From Nonomuraea harbinensis (lineage in GTDB: Bacteria; Actinomycetota; Actinomycetes; Streptosporangiales; Streptosporangiaceae): a stretch of DNA of 64,000 nucleotides. Shown in pieces: positions 26,220-34,751 of this stretch; the stretch's first letter is position 1; every line of letters begins with the position of its first letter. The notes under the pieces were generated by a model that saw nothing but the letters and a program-made list of their open reading frames with translations, ran no database searches and was not told where the DNA came from. The stretch covers positions 1-64,000 of the forward strand of contig NZ_JAHKRN010000036.1 in assembly GCF_019396385.1 (NCBI RefSeq). Direction: 5' to 3'. Position numbers and translations under genes: made by a program.

Positions 26220-26843
26220 CGGCCCCTCGGTCCCACCTCCGCCGGCGTAGGGCCAGATCGTGTTGGCGATGATCTGGCCGTCGCCGGCCTGCTGCCCATA
26301 TCTTTCGGGATATGCCGACACCTGGACGGCTTGGCACACTTCGCCGATCGGTGCTGTTCTCCAGCTGTTGTTGGGGTAGAGCCGGAGCATCTTGTTCAGG
26401 AACGCGTTGGTGGCCCACGTGGGGTCGAGACGCTGTTCGGCGCTTCCCCAGCTGTCCAGTTGCTGGAACAGTCCCAGGCTGGTGTGGTCGACCTTCTCGC
26501 TGATGTTCTGGATGCTGCTCTCGACGATGACGGTGGTCATCGCGATCGCCGCGGCTCGGAGGTCGAGCCCTCGGTCGCGGACGGCTTTGATGATCATTCG
26601 CGCGCAGGAGACGCGGTAGGCGGACATGTAGCCGCGCATCTTGGCGTTGAGGGTGCTGTTGAGCTGGGTGGCCAAGCTGGCGTCGCGCGCGGTGGTGCCG
26701 CGGGGGTCGCAAGGGGCGAGCTGGTACGCGGCCGCCGTGATGGGGGGCGTCGGATCGGCCAGAGCGGGATTCGTCGAGATGGCTAAACCGGTGATGACTG
26801 CCGTGCCCGTGATGCCGGCACGGAACATGAGAGATCTGAACAT
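25251..26843 (-). CDS. secreted lytic-transglycosylase-like head fused to VCBS/FG-GAP propeller
   Basis: This 530-aa protein has a signal peptide (cleavage after ALA, about residue 29). A head domain at about 84-197 contains LDLRAAAIAMTTVIVESSIQ and SLGLFQQLDSWG. That pattern is like the lysozyme/SLT-like domains of actinobacterial cell-wall enzymes, with Glu108 a candidate catalytic acid. Residues 208-530 are three near-identical 110-residue units, each with two calcium-loop motifs of the DVDGDGKDD and DLTGDGKAE type, together six propeller blades and a closing strand GRLVLGNW. The ATG with AAGGA upstream gives a clean signal peptide; a longer frame is unlikely. It is first of three tandem paralogues that share the tail but not the head. 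Muralytic activity is inferred. Confidence 0.85.
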   Translation of the reverse strand: MFRSLMFRAGITGTAVITGLAISTNPALADPTPPITAAAYQLAPCDPRGTTARDASLATQLNSTLNAKMRGYMSAYRVSCARMIIKAVRDRGLDLRAAAIAMTTVIVESSIQNISEKVDHTSLGLFQQLDSWGSAEQRLDPTWATNAFLNKMLRLYPNNSWRTAPIGEVCQAVQVSAYPERYGQQAGDGQIIANTIWPYAGGGGTEGPAMMRDDGDGSMTIYRWTSTGSAFGRASDYTSGGWTMSNTGDRVASGDVDGDGKDDVVAAYQNSDGTFSFHVWKNGVSYAGKWYTSGPYALGPVGGRLILADLTGDGKAEPAMMRDDGDGSMTIYRWTSTGSAFSRSSDYTSGGWTMSNVGDRVASGDVDGDGKDDIVAAYQNSDGTFSYHVWKNGLSYAGKWYTSGPYALGPVDGRLVVADLTGDGKAEPAMMRDDGDGSMTIYRWTSTGSAFSRASDYTSGGWTMSNVGNRVASGDVDGDGKDDVVAAYQNSDGTFSYHVWKNGVSYAGKWYTSGPYALGPVDGRLVLGNW

Positions 26844-26961
26844 GGGGAGTCCTTCGCAGGGGGAGGCGCCGGTGCCGTCGGTGGAGGCACCGGGGGCGGA
26901 CGTCATCCGCATGGGGCAGGTCCGGGCATCTCCGGCCCGGACCTGCTATCCAGACGTGGTG

Positions 26962-27933
26962 TCAGTTCCAGTTGCCGAGGACGAGGCGTCCGTCCACGGG
27001 GCCGAGGGCGTAAGGGCCGGAGGTGTACCACTTGCCGGCGTAGGAGACGCCGTTCTTCCACACGTGGTAGCTGAAGGTGCCGTCGGAGTTCTGGTACGCG
27101 GCGACGACATCGTCCTTGCCGTCCCCGTCGACATCACCGGAGGCCACCCGGTTGCCGACGTTGGACATGGTCCAGCCGCCGGAGGTGTAGTCGGAGGCGC
27201 GGCTGAAAGCTGATCCGGTGGAGGTCCACCGGTAGATGGTCATCGATCCGTCGCCGTCGTCACGCATCATGGCGGGTTCTGCCTTGCCGTCACCGGTGAG
27301 GTCGGCGACGACGAGGCGTCCATCGACCGGGCCGAGTGCGTAGGGGCCGGAGGTGTACCACTTGCCGGCGTAGGAGACGCCGTTCTTCCACACGTGGTAG
27401 CTGAAGGTGCCGTCGGAGTTCTGGTACGCGGCGACGACATCGTCCTTGCCATCGCCATCGACATCCCCGGAGGCCACCCGGTTGCCGACGTTGGACATGG
27501 TCCAGCCGCCGGAGGTGTAGTCAGAGGAGCGGCCGAAGGCCGATCCGGTGGAGGTCCACCGGTAGATGGTCATCGATCCGTCGCCGTCGTCACGCATCAT
27601 CGCCGGTTCTGCCTTGCCGTCACCGGTGAGGTCGGCGACGACGAGGCGTCCATCGACCGGGCCGAGGGCGTAGGGGCCGGAGGTGTACCACTTGCCGGCG
27701 TAGGAGACGCCGTTCTTCCACACGTGGAAGCTGAAGGTGCCATCGGAGTTCTGATACGCGGCGACGACATCGTCCTTGCCGTCCCCGTCGACATCCCCGG
27801 AGGCCACCCGGTCGCCGACATTGGCCATCGTCCAGCCGCCAGAGGTGTAGTCAGAGGAGCGGCCGAAAGCCGATCCGCTGGAGGTCCACCGGTAGATCGT
27901 CATCGACCCGTCACCGTCGTCACGCATCATCGC
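26962..27933 (-). repeat. three tandem 330-bp units, set B
   Basis: Same unit and phase as sets A and C (anchors at 27265, 27595 and 27925). The first unit has the Phe form (TFSFHVW), the second and third the Tyr form (TFSYHVW). Confidence 0.95.
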
Positions 27934-28596
27934 CGGCTCCTCGGTCCCGCCTCCTCCGCCGATGTTGTCGTAGCGGATGGGCGTGTAGAGGCCGGCGTAG
28001 CTGGCGGACCAGGTGCGCTCGATGGTGCCCGAGCTGCCGGTCTGCTCGATGACGACCGGCTGCGTGTGGGCGCCGTCCGCCCATCGGACGAACAACGCCA
28101 CATGATTCTCGGAAGTGTTGCCGGTGTGCCGAAGGAGCGCGTCGCCCGGCTGCAGGGAGCTGCGGGAGATCTGGAACGCCCGGTCCATTAGGTTGCCGGT
28201 CCAGAAGGCGCTCCCGGAGCCGCCGAGCCCCCACGCCATCGAGACGAATCCGGAGCAGTCGGTGCGGTAGTCGCCGTACGAGTTGCGATAGCACCTCACC
28301 TGGCTGTAGGGGACGCCGCCCACGGCCAGCCAACTGCGCGCCCGAGTGATCACCTGGTTGCGGGTCAGGACTTTGTCGGCGCCGTTGTTGTCGCAGGGGA
28401 CCGGGGTGGTCGACACCGCGTACGACCGTATCGCGCCGTCCGACGGCAGACCCGGGTACTCGGGCAGCGGCGGGTCGCCGGGCGGGGGCTCCTGCTGGAC
28501 CGGCGAGACGGCCGATGCCGGCGTCGCCGCGAACGGGCCGACGATGCCCAAAGGTAAGAGCATGGCCATGGCGGCCAGTCTGGTTAAGCGTCGCAT
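26962..28596 (-). CDS. secreted NlpC/P60-like peptidase head fused to VCBS/FG-GAP propeller
   Basis: This 544-aa protein has a signal peptide (cleavage after ASA, about residue 29). A head at about 75-205 contains TDCSGFVSMAWGLGG (catalytic Cys114) and ENHVALFVRW (His165), in the order and spacing of NlpC/P60 or CHAP-like cysteine endopeptidases. LQPGDALLRH is the usual loop before the His. The tail (221-543) is the same three-unit array as in its neighbours, and its last unit is identical in protein sequence to that of the downstream paralogue except for one extra residue. AGGAGG lies 9 bp before the ATG. It would cut stem peptides outside the cell (inference). Confidence 0.9.
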   Translation of the reverse strand: MRRLTRLAAMAMLLPLGIVGPFAATPASAVSPVQQEPPPGDPPLPEYPGLPSDGAIRSYAVSTTPVPCDNNGADKVLTRNQVITRARSWLAVGGVPYSQVRCYRNSYGDYRTDCSGFVSMAWGLGGSGSAFWTGNLMDRAFQISRSSLQPGDALLRHTGNTSENHVALFVRWADGAHTQPVVIEQTGSSGTIERTWSASYAGLYTPIRYDNIGGGGGTEEPAMMRDDGDGSMTIYRWTSSGSAFGRSSDYTSGGWTMANVGDRVASGDVDGDGKDDVVAAYQNSDGTFSFHVWKNGVSYAGKWYTSGPYALGPVDGRLVVADLTGDGKAEPAMMRDDGDGSMTIYRWTSTGSAFGRSSDYTSGGWTMSNVGNRVASGDVDGDGKDDVVAAYQNSDGTFSYHVWKNGVSYAGKWYTSGPYALGPVDGRLVVADLTGDGKAEPAMMRDDGDGSMTIYRWTSTGSAFSRASDYTSGGWTMSNVGNRVASGDVDGDGKDDVVAAYQNSDGTFSYHVWKNGVSYAGKWYTSGPYALGPVDGRLVLGNWN

Positions 28597-28641
28597 TGTC
28601 GATTCCTCCTGTGATGAATGCAGATGCGGTCGGTTCTGGGG

Positions 28642-29610
28642 CTACCAGTTGCCGAGGACGAGGCGTCCGTCGACGGGGCCGAGGGCGTAGGGGCCGGAGG
28701 TGTACCATGTGCCGGCGTAGGAGACGCCGTTCTTCCAGACGTGGTAGCTGAAGGTGCCGTCGGAGTTCTGGTACGCGGCGACGACATCGTCCTTGCCGTC
28801 CCCATCGACATCACCGGAGGCCACCCGGTTGCCGACGTTGGACATGGTCCAGCCGCCGGAGGTGTAGTCGGAGGCGCGGCTGAAGGCTGATCCGGTGGAG
28901 GTCCACCGGTAGATGGTCATCGATCCGTCGCCGTCGTCGCGCATCATGGCGGGTTCTGCCTTGCCGTCACCGGTGAGGTCGGCGACGACGAGGCGTCCAT
29001 CGACGGGGCCGAGGGCGTAGGGGCCGGAGGTGTACCACTTGCCGGCGTAGGACACCCCGTTCTTCCACACGTGGTAGCTGAAGGTGCCATCGGAGTTCTG
29101 GTAAGCGGCGACGACATCGTCCTTGCCATCGCCATCGACATCCCCGGAGGCCACCCGGTTGCCGACGTTGGACATGGTCCAGCCGCCGGAGGTGTAGTCG
29201 GAGGCGCGGCTGAAGGCCGATCCGGTGGAGGTCCATCGGTAGATGGTCATGGACCCGTCGCCGTCGTCACGCATCATGGCCGGTTCTGCCTTGCCATCAC
29301 CGTTGAAGTCGGCGACGACGAGGCGTCCATCGACGGGGCCGAGTGCGTAAGGGCCGGAGGTGTACCACTTGCCGGCGTAGGACACCCCGTTCTTCCAGAC
29401 ATGGAAGCTGAAGGTCCCGTCCGAGTTCTGGTAAGCGGCGACCACGTCGTCCTTGCCGTCCCCGTCGACATCCCCGGAAGCCACCCGATCCCCGGTGTTG
29501 GCCATCGTCCAGCCGCCGGAGGTGTAGTCGGAGGCGCGGCCGAAGGCGGACCCGCTGGAGGTCCACCGGTAGATCGTCATGGACCCGTCGCCGTCGTCCC
29601 GCATCATCGC
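28642..29610 (-). repeat. three tandem 330-bp units, set C
   Basis: Anchors at 28942, 29272 and 29602. Together with sets A and B this makes nine copies of one unit within 4.4 kb, which risks collapse in short-read assembly. Confidence 0.95.
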
Positions 29611-30198
29611 CGGAGCGTCGAGCCCGGGGGACGAACAGTTGCGGCTGGTGACGTTGCGCCAGGTCTGGCCGTTCGACCCGCCGTAGGTCACACCGTTGAA
29701 GGTGGGCCTGACCCGTTCGGAGCCCGCGGTTCCCCAGCTGGCCGAACCGCTTCCGTCGGCGTCGTAGCCGAGCTCGAAGTGCAGGTGCGGATGCCCGTTG
29801 GAGGTGGGGCCCGTTTTGCCGACCCGGCCGATCGTCGTGCCCATGCTCACCCTGGCGCCGACCGAGACGGCGCGGGACTCCAGGTGGAGGTAGGTGGTGA
29901 AGTAGCCGCCGCCGTGGTTGATCTGGATGACGTTGCCGGCGTTGCTGTGGTAGAAGGACTGGTTCACCGTCCCGCCGGCGGGGGCGATCAACGTGGCGCC
30001 GTCGGTGCCGTGCTGGTCGGGTTCCTTGACCATGTCGAGCGCGGGGGCGTGCGCCCACGTGTCCAGCCGCCACTGCTGGCCGCACGGGAAGGGCAATTGC
30101 AGGTTGGGGGCCGCCAGGGCGGGGCTCGCCGTGGTGACCATGCCTAAGGCGATGAGCGTGCCGGTGATGGCGACGCGTAAGACAGCGGACTGGGACAC
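28642..30198 (-). CDS. secreted M23 (LytM) metallopeptidase head fused to VCBS/FG-GAP propeller
   Basis: This 518-aa protein has a signal peptide (cleavage after ALA, about residue 29). The M23 head at about 40-165 has WAHAPALDM (His50, Asp55), TYLHLES (His105) and GHPHLHFEL (His138-x-His140), a full zinc-peptidase set. The tail (196-518) is the shared three-unit propeller, differing from its neighbours by single residues (AGTWY for AGKWY; VADFNGDG for VADLTGDG). GTG was chosen as start because GGAGG lies 8 bp upstream and the signal peptide follows directly. M23 enzymes cut peptidoglycan cross-bridges. It is the first gene in transcription order of the three. Confidence 0.92.
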   Translation of the reverse strand: MSQSAVLRVAITGTLIALGMVTTASPALAAPNLQLPFPCGQQWRLDTWAHAPALDMVKEPDQHGTDGATLIAPAGGTVNQSFYHSNAGNVIQINHGGGYFTTYLHLESRAVSVGARVSMGTTIGRVGKTGPTSNGHPHLHFELGYDADGSGSASWGTAGSERVRPTFNGVTYGGSNGQTWRNVTSRNCSSPGLDAPAMMRDDGDGSMTIYRWTSSGSAFGRASDYTSGGWTMANTGDRVASGDVDGDGKDDVVAAYQNSDGTFSFHVWKNGVSYAGKWYTSGPYALGPVDGRLVVADFNGDGKAEPAMMRDDGDGSMTIYRWTSTGSAFSRASDYTSGGWTMSNVGNRVASGDVDGDGKDDVVAAYQNSDGTFSYHVWKNGVSYAGKWYTSGPYALGPVDGRLVVADLTGDGKAEPAMMRDDGDGSMTIYRWTSTGSAFSRASDYTSGGWTMSNVGNRVASGDVDGDGKDDVVAAYQNSDGTFSYHVWKNGVSYAGTWYTSGPYALGPVDGRLVLGNW

Positions 30199-30354
30199 GG
30201 GATCCTCCGGGGAAGCATCGATCGGATGTCGACAGACTCCCGGCGGGCCCTGCAAATCCGCTGTAACTTCCCTCCAGACGACGCCACAGCCCGTGAACGA
30301 GGAACGGCGCCTACCGTGAGGCGGTACGACCGTGCCGATCGAGAGGCCGCGAAC

Positions 30355-31008
30355 TCACAGCGCGTCGGTCGTGGCGTACGTGGCGTGGTGTGCCCCGGCG
30401 CTGAACGCCCAGTAGCGGTCGCCGTAGGACCAGTGCCACCACTCGGTCGGGTAGTTGACGAACCCGGCGGAGGTCATGGCCGCGGACAGGAGCCGGCGGT
30501 TCTCTCTCGCCTCCGGGGAGATGTCCGCCGAGGTGGTGTAACAGGCCTCGTCGCTCTCCGGCGGAGTGGCGTTGACCGATGTGCCCATCGGGAGCTCGAC
30601 GCCGTCGGCGGTGCACAGGGTCAGGTCGACGGCGCCGCCCGTGGTGTGCGGGGCCACTTCGGGTGGTGCGACGTACCGGCTGGTCTCGATCCGGGCGCGG
30701 CCTTCGTCCCATTCCGGGTGCGCGGCCCGGTGGCGGGCGAGGGCGTCGGCGAAATACCGCCACTGCAGGGCGGGCGGGCGATAGCCCTCGACGATCAGCA
30801 GGCGTAGCCCGCGGGGCAACCGGGTCTGCGCCGCGACCAGCCGGTCGGCCACGCTCACCCGTACGTGCGCGAAGGCGCCGGCCGGATCGGCCAGCCTCAG
30901 GTCAAGCTGGAGCGCCTCCACGGTGCGGAGATCCAGCAGGGGTTCTCCGCACTCCCTCACCGATGTCTCGGCGATTCGCTTGTCCGATAGAAGCACTATC
31001 TCAGTCAT
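30355..31008 (-). CDS. VanX-type D-alanyl-D-alanine dipeptidase (M15D)
   Basis: This 217-aa cytoplasmic enzyme has all VanX landmarks: GYRPP (Arg77), HTTGGAVDLTL (zinc ligands His121 and Asp128), and PTEWWHWSYGD (catalytic Glu189, zinc ligand His192). It should hydrolyse D-Ala-D-Ala. No VanH or VanA partner is nearby, so a recycling role (as for DdpX) or self-protection fits better than full glycopeptide resistance. It lies 156 bp from three secreted wall-hydrolase-like genes on the same strand. Confidence 0.92.
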   Translation of the reverse strand: MTEIVLLSDKRIAETSVRECGEPLLDLRTVEALQLDLRLADPAGAFAHVRVSVADRLVAAQTRLPRGLRLLIVEGYRPPALQWRYFADALARHRAAHPEWDEGRARIETSRYVAPPEVAPHTTGGAVDLTLCTADGVELPMGTSVNATPPESDEACYTTSADISPEARENRRLLSAAMTSAGFVNYPTEWWHWSYGDRYWAFSAGAHHATYATTDAL

Positions 31009-31107
31009 GCAAGCCTTCGTGATGGACCGTCGGCGCTCCGCGTGAGACGCCAGGTCACCATGGTGCGGCCAGGTGCTCCAAAAGCGCTGTAGCGGCGTTA
31101 CAGATCA

Positions 31108-34100
31108 TTACAGCGGAAGGGATTCGCCGTACTCGCGGGCGCCGTACAACTGGAAGACCTCCACGGCCTCCGACCGGATGGTCTCGGCGGTCGCGTCGTC
31201 GCCGAGAGCCTGATGGACCAGGGCGAGGTCACGCAGGGTACGGGCGCGGAACAGGGCGATGTTCAGCGTTTCCCACAGCCGCAGCGACTCCTCCAGGTGG
31301 CTCTTGGCCTGGTAGAGCCGCCCTTCGGCCAGATAGAGCTCGCCCAGGGTGCGCAGGGTGCAGGCCTCGCCCCAGCGGTCGCTGAGAGTGCGGGTGGTGA
31401 CCAGCGCCTCCTCCAGCGGTTCGCGGGCCTCGTCGTATCTCTCCAGCCGCACGCGGGTCTTGGCCAGGGAACGATGGCAGTAGGCCACCATGAGACGGTC
31501 CCCGAGGTCCTCGAAGATCGCCAGCGCCCGTTCGCACAGAGCCTCCGAGCTGTCGAGCTCGCCTCGCGCGCGGTGGTACAGCGACATGCTGCGCAGCGTC
31601 AGCCCCTCACCGCGGCGGTTCTCGCCTTGCTGGTAGAGCGTTAGCGCGGCGGTGAGACAGGCCCACGACGCGGCGTAGTCCCCCCGTTCGAGGTGGACCG
31701 TGCCCATCAGCCGCTTGATGTGCGCGACGGCCGCCGAGTCGGCGAGGTCGTCCCACAGCTCCTCCGCCTTGCCGAGGAAATGCAGGGCCTCAGGAAGATA
31801 TCCCTGCTCGCGGCAGGCGGCGCCGAGTGCCGCGAGGGTGGTGCCCTCGCCCCTGGTGTCCTTGGCGGCGCGGAACAACGGCAGGGCCTGGCTGAGATAC
31901 TCGCGCGACTCGGCGAAGGAGTCGCGTTCGTAGGAGAGCTGGCCGAGACCGGCGAGCAGCTTCGCCTCGCCGATCGTGTTGTCCATCCGCCGCGCCACGG
32001 CGAGGGCGGCCTGGTGCGTCCGGTGCCAGGCCGCGAACGGGTTGTCGAAGAGATACTGGCTGCCCTCGAAGGCCACGGCGGACAACGCGGAGGCCAGTTC
32101 GACGGCGATCTCGTCGAGGTCCATCGCCGCCGCGAGCTCGACGGCGACGATCAGCGACTCCTCCTCTCTGCGGAACCAGGCGTGCGGGTCGGCGAGCACC
32201 GCGCGCACCACCTCGGCGTCGACCGGGTGGGTCAGCCCGGTCGTGGCCCGCATCGGGATCATGCCCGTGGGCAGGGCCTCGCTCAGCTGCTCGACCAGCC
32301 ACAGCCACCCGCCCAGCACCCGGGTGACCACGGCCGCGCACGCCTCCTCCGTCTCCTCGGCCGTCGCGCGCTCCTTGGCGAACAGCCGGGTGAGGTCATG
32401 CAGCCGGTAGCGGACCTGGCCCGTCGCATCCGCGTCCACGAGGTCGACGAGGGAGGCGTCGACCAGCTGCTCCAGCGCCTGTTCGGCGACGTCGAGGCTC
32501 GCCTCCATGGCGGAGGCGGCCACCCAGACGGTGAAGTGCGGCATCCCGAGCAGGCCGAGCCGGCGCAGCGCGGTCTTGGCCAGCGGCGGCAGCAGCTGGT
32601 AACTCAGGCCGATGCTGGCGCGTACCGCCTGGTCCCCGACGGCGAGCTCGTCCAGCCTGCGGTGCTCGTCGTCCAGCCGGTCGGCCAGCCGGGCCACCGA
32701 CCACTGGCGGCGCGATGCGAGTCGCGCCCCCGCGACGCGCAGGGCGAGAGGCAGGCCACCGCACTGGTTCACCAGGCGCCAGGCCGCGTCCGACTCGCCG
32801 GCGATCCGTTCGGGACCGTTGATCCGTGACAGCAGTTCGAACGCGGACTCCCGCGGCAGCAGGCCCAGATCGACGAACGCCGCGCCGGCCAGCCCGGCGA
32901 GCCGGTTGCGCGAGGTGATGATCACCGCGCATCCCCTGCCGCCCGGCAGGAGCGGTCTCACCTGGCTCTCGGACACCGCGTCGTCCAGCACGATCAGCTT
33001 CTGCCGGCTGGCCAGCAGCGTGCGGTAGCGGGCGGCGCGCTCCTCCAGAGCGGCGGGTATCGGCGTGCCGGGCTGATCGAGCTCGCGCAGCAGCCGCCCC
33101 AGCGCCTCCTCCGGGGTGACGGGCGCCTCCGTCGTGCCGCGCAGCTCGACGTAGAGCTGCCCGTCGGGATAGTGGGGGGCGACCTCGTACGCCGTCTGCA
33201 GCGCAAGAGCCGACTTCCCGACGCCGCCCTGCCCGGAGATGACGCAGAGCGGCACGGCGTCCGGGCCGGTCAGATATCCGCTCAGCCGGGCCATCTCCTC
33301 GGCGCGGCCGGTGAAGTCGGGCACAGGCGAGGGCAGCTGGCGGGGCTGGGCGGCGGCCTTCGCCCTGTGCAGCAGCGTGGTGTCGGAACGCAGGATGGCC
33401 GCCTGGGTCTCGCGTAACTCGGGTCCCGGCTCGATGCCCAGCTCCTCGATCAGGACCTGCCTGCCGTGCTGGTACATCGCCAGGGCGTCGGCCTGCCTGC
33501 CCGAGCGGTAGAGCGCCACCATGAGGTCGCGGCGCAGGCGCTCGCGTCCCGGATACAGGGCGACCAGCTCTGTCAGCTCCTCGATGAGCTGCTGGTCCTG
33601 GCCCGCTCCCAGGTCGGCGGCGACCCGTTCCTCGATGACCGCCAGCCTGAGCTCCTCCAGCCGGTCCGCCTCCGCGCGGAGGAAGGAGTCGCCGATGCCG
33701 CCGAGCGCCGTCCCGCGCCAGAGTGACAGCGCGGCCCGGAAGGAGGCCGACGCCTCCCGGTGGTGGCCCTTCCGCGCGGCGCCGCGCCCTTCGGCGAGAT
33801 GCTGCTCGAACACGTCCTTGTCCAGAGTGCGCGGCGGGATCTGGGCGAGGTAGCCGACGCGGTGGGACATGATGACGGGCGGCAGCCCCGCGGCCGCGAA
33901 CGCCCGGCGCAGCGAGGCCACATAGGTGTGCAGGATCCCCTTCGCGGTGGCCGGCGGGTCCTCCGCCCAGATCGCCTCGACCAGCCGCTCGCTGGTGACC
34001 ACCCTGCCCGGTTCGAGGAGGAGCGCCACGAGCAGCGTCCGGGGCTTGGTCCCCCCGAGAGACACCTGGCGCCTGTCGTTCCACACTTCAACGGGCCCGA

Positions 34101-34116
34101 GCAGCCGAAATTCCAT
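31108..34116 (-). CDS. SARP-family regulator with BTAD, NB-ARC and TPR domains (AfsR type)
   Basis: This 1002-aa regulator has an OmpR-type winged helix (1 to about 92; MEFRLLGPVEVWNDRRQVSL, then LVEAIW), and a bacterial transcriptional activation domain to about 250 (ELGIEPGPELRETQAAILR). An NB-ARC ATPase follows with P-loop GQGGVGKS (295-302) and VIITSRNRLAGL. The C-terminal half is tetratricopeptide repeats (for example AKLLAGLGQLSYERDSFAES). The internal ATG with GGGAG upstream gives the canonical SARP N-terminus; the longer frame adds a non-conserved leader. AfsR-type SARPs activate secondary-metabolite clusters, so it likely governs the locus to its right. Confidence 0.94.
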   Translation of the reverse strand: MEFRLLGPVEVWNDRRQVSLGGTKPRTLLVALLLEPGRVVTSERLVEAIWAEDPPATAKGILHTYVASLRRAFAAAGLPPVIMSHRVGYLAQIPPRTLDKDVFEQHLAEGRGAARKGHHREASASFRAALSLWRGTALGGIGDSFLRAEADRLEELRLAVIEERVAADLGAGQDQQLIEELTELVALYPGRERLRRDLMVALYRSGRQADALAMYQHGRQVLIEELGIEPGPELRETQAAILRSDTTLLHRAKAAAQPRQLPSPVPDFTGRAEEMARLSGYLTGPDAVPLCVISGQGGVGKSALALQTAYEVAPHYPDGQLYVELRGTTEAPVTPEEALGRLLRELDQPGTPIPAALEERAARYRTLLASRQKLIVLDDAVSESQVRPLLPGGRGCAVIITSRNRLAGLAGAAFVDLGLLPRESAFELLSRINGPERIAGESDAAWRLVNQCGGLPLALRVAGARLASRRQWSVARLADRLDDEHRRLDELAVGDQAVRASIGLSYQLLPPLAKTALRRLGLLGMPHFTVWVAASAMEASLDVAEQALEQLVDASLVDLVDADATGQVRYRLHDLTRLFAKERATAEETEEACAAVVTRVLGGWLWLVEQLSEALPTGMIPMRATTGLTHPVDAEVVRAVLADPHAWFRREEESLIVAVELAAAMDLDEIAVELASALSAVAFEGSQYLFDNPFAAWHRTHQAALAVARRMDNTIGEAKLLAGLGQLSYERDSFAESREYLSQALPLFRAAKDTRGEGTTLAALGAACREQGYLPEALHFLGKAEELWDDLADSAAVAHIKRLMGTVHLERGDYAASWACLTAALTLYQQGENRRGEGLTLRSMSLYHRARGELDSSEALCERALAIFEDLGDRLMVAYCHRSLAKTRVRLERYDEAREPLEEALVTTRTLSDRWGEACTLRTLGELYLAEGRLYQAKSHLEESLRLWETLNIALFRARTLRDLALVHQALGDDATAETIRSEAVEVFQLYGAREYGESLPL

Positions 34117-34472
34117 CGAGCTCTCCCAGCTTCGTGACTGACCGCAGCCGTTCAGAGGTCCGCACCGTGCCATGTGGCAGACGAGGGCGGGAAGATCGAG
34201 GTGCGCCCCCATGCTGTCACAAACCTGCTCGTACGCTCACGGAATGCGTGGCGGGCCGGGCACCCGCGTCCAGAGCCGGCGGATCGAGCAGGTCAGTGAT
34301 GCTGACGGACCCGGAAAAATCTGTCAACAGCAAAAGTCATCAAAGCGGGATCGTCTGATATGACGATCTTGATCATTATTTTCTGATCTTGGTCCGCATA
34401 GGTTGCAGGCGCCGGCAAGTAATGATCACCGCTCCGGCATGACCTCTTACGGGGCTCGACAGAGGAGATTTC
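34117..34472. promoter_or_regulatory. AT-richer divergent promoter region between SARP gene and small peptide
   Basis: This 356-bp gene-free gap is visibly AT-richer at 34310-34400 than anything around it. It holds a perfect inverted repeat (separate entry) and an AGAGGAG ribosome site for the peptide. SARP boxes (heptamer direct repeats) could not be identified with confidence. Confidence 0.6.
34349..34368. promoter_or_regulatory. perfect inverted repeat GATCGTC-N6-GACGATC
   Basis: GATCGTC TGATAT GACGATC is a perfect 7-bp dyad in the AT-rich gap, 104 bp before the peptide start. It is followed by TTGATCATTATTTT, so it could be an operator or a terminator-like hairpin. Confidence 0.5.
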
Positions 34473-34640
34473 ATGATCCGTTCCCTGGGCAAGCTGGGTG
34501 ACCGGCTGCTCGACAAGCTGCTGCCCAAGACCTCCGCCGCCGCGGACACCTGCTGGGACGAGACGAAGTTCGTCGGCTACACCATCCGCAGGACGTGCTG
34601 CATCGCCGCCGGTTACACGGCCTGCACCCCCTGGCGCTGA
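34473..34640 (+). CDS. candidate bacteriocin/RiPP precursor peptide, four cysteines
   Basis: This 55-aa peptide has a possible amphipathic leader (MIRSLGKLGDRLLDKLLPKT) ending in SAAA, then an aromatic Cys-rich segment. The cysteines are arranged C-x15-CC-x7-C (TCWDETK...RRTCCIAAGYTACTPWR). AGAGGAG lies 6 bp upstream of the ATG, so it should be well translated. It sits between a SARP regulator and an ABC exporter, with an S26 peptidase gene nearby. The AAA before the Asp could be a signal-peptidase-like site. I do not recognise the family, and no lanthionine or radical-SAM maturase is in the window, so disulfides are the simplest modification. A metal-binding or signalling peptide is the alternative. 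Confidence 0.7.
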   Translation: MIRSLGKLGDRLLDKLLPKTSAAADTCWDETKFVGYTIRRTCCIAAGYTACTPWR

Positions 34641-34751
34641 TCAAGGTCCTCGCCGAGTGATCGTCATGCGGTACGTGCGCCGGTCGGCTTCGCGCCGGCC
34701 GGCGCCGATGGTCGTCACCCGCCACGCAGTCGCCGGCCGAGCGGTGATCAC

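Noticed and set aside
25251..29610. repeat array considered as CRISPR or satellite DNA
   Set aside because: The 330-bp period is in frame with three long secreted proteins and encodes calcium-loop motifs; there are no spacers and no cas genes.
31213..34137. several open frames antisense to the SARP gene
   Set aside because: No motif, no ribosome sites, and composition typical of the opposite strand of a GC-rich gene.
34473..34640. lanthipeptide or lasso precursor
   Set aside because: No LanB/C/M/KC, lasso cyclase or B1/B2 genes are near, and the leader lacks a recognisable lasso or lanthipeptide motif. Left as an unclassified candidate.
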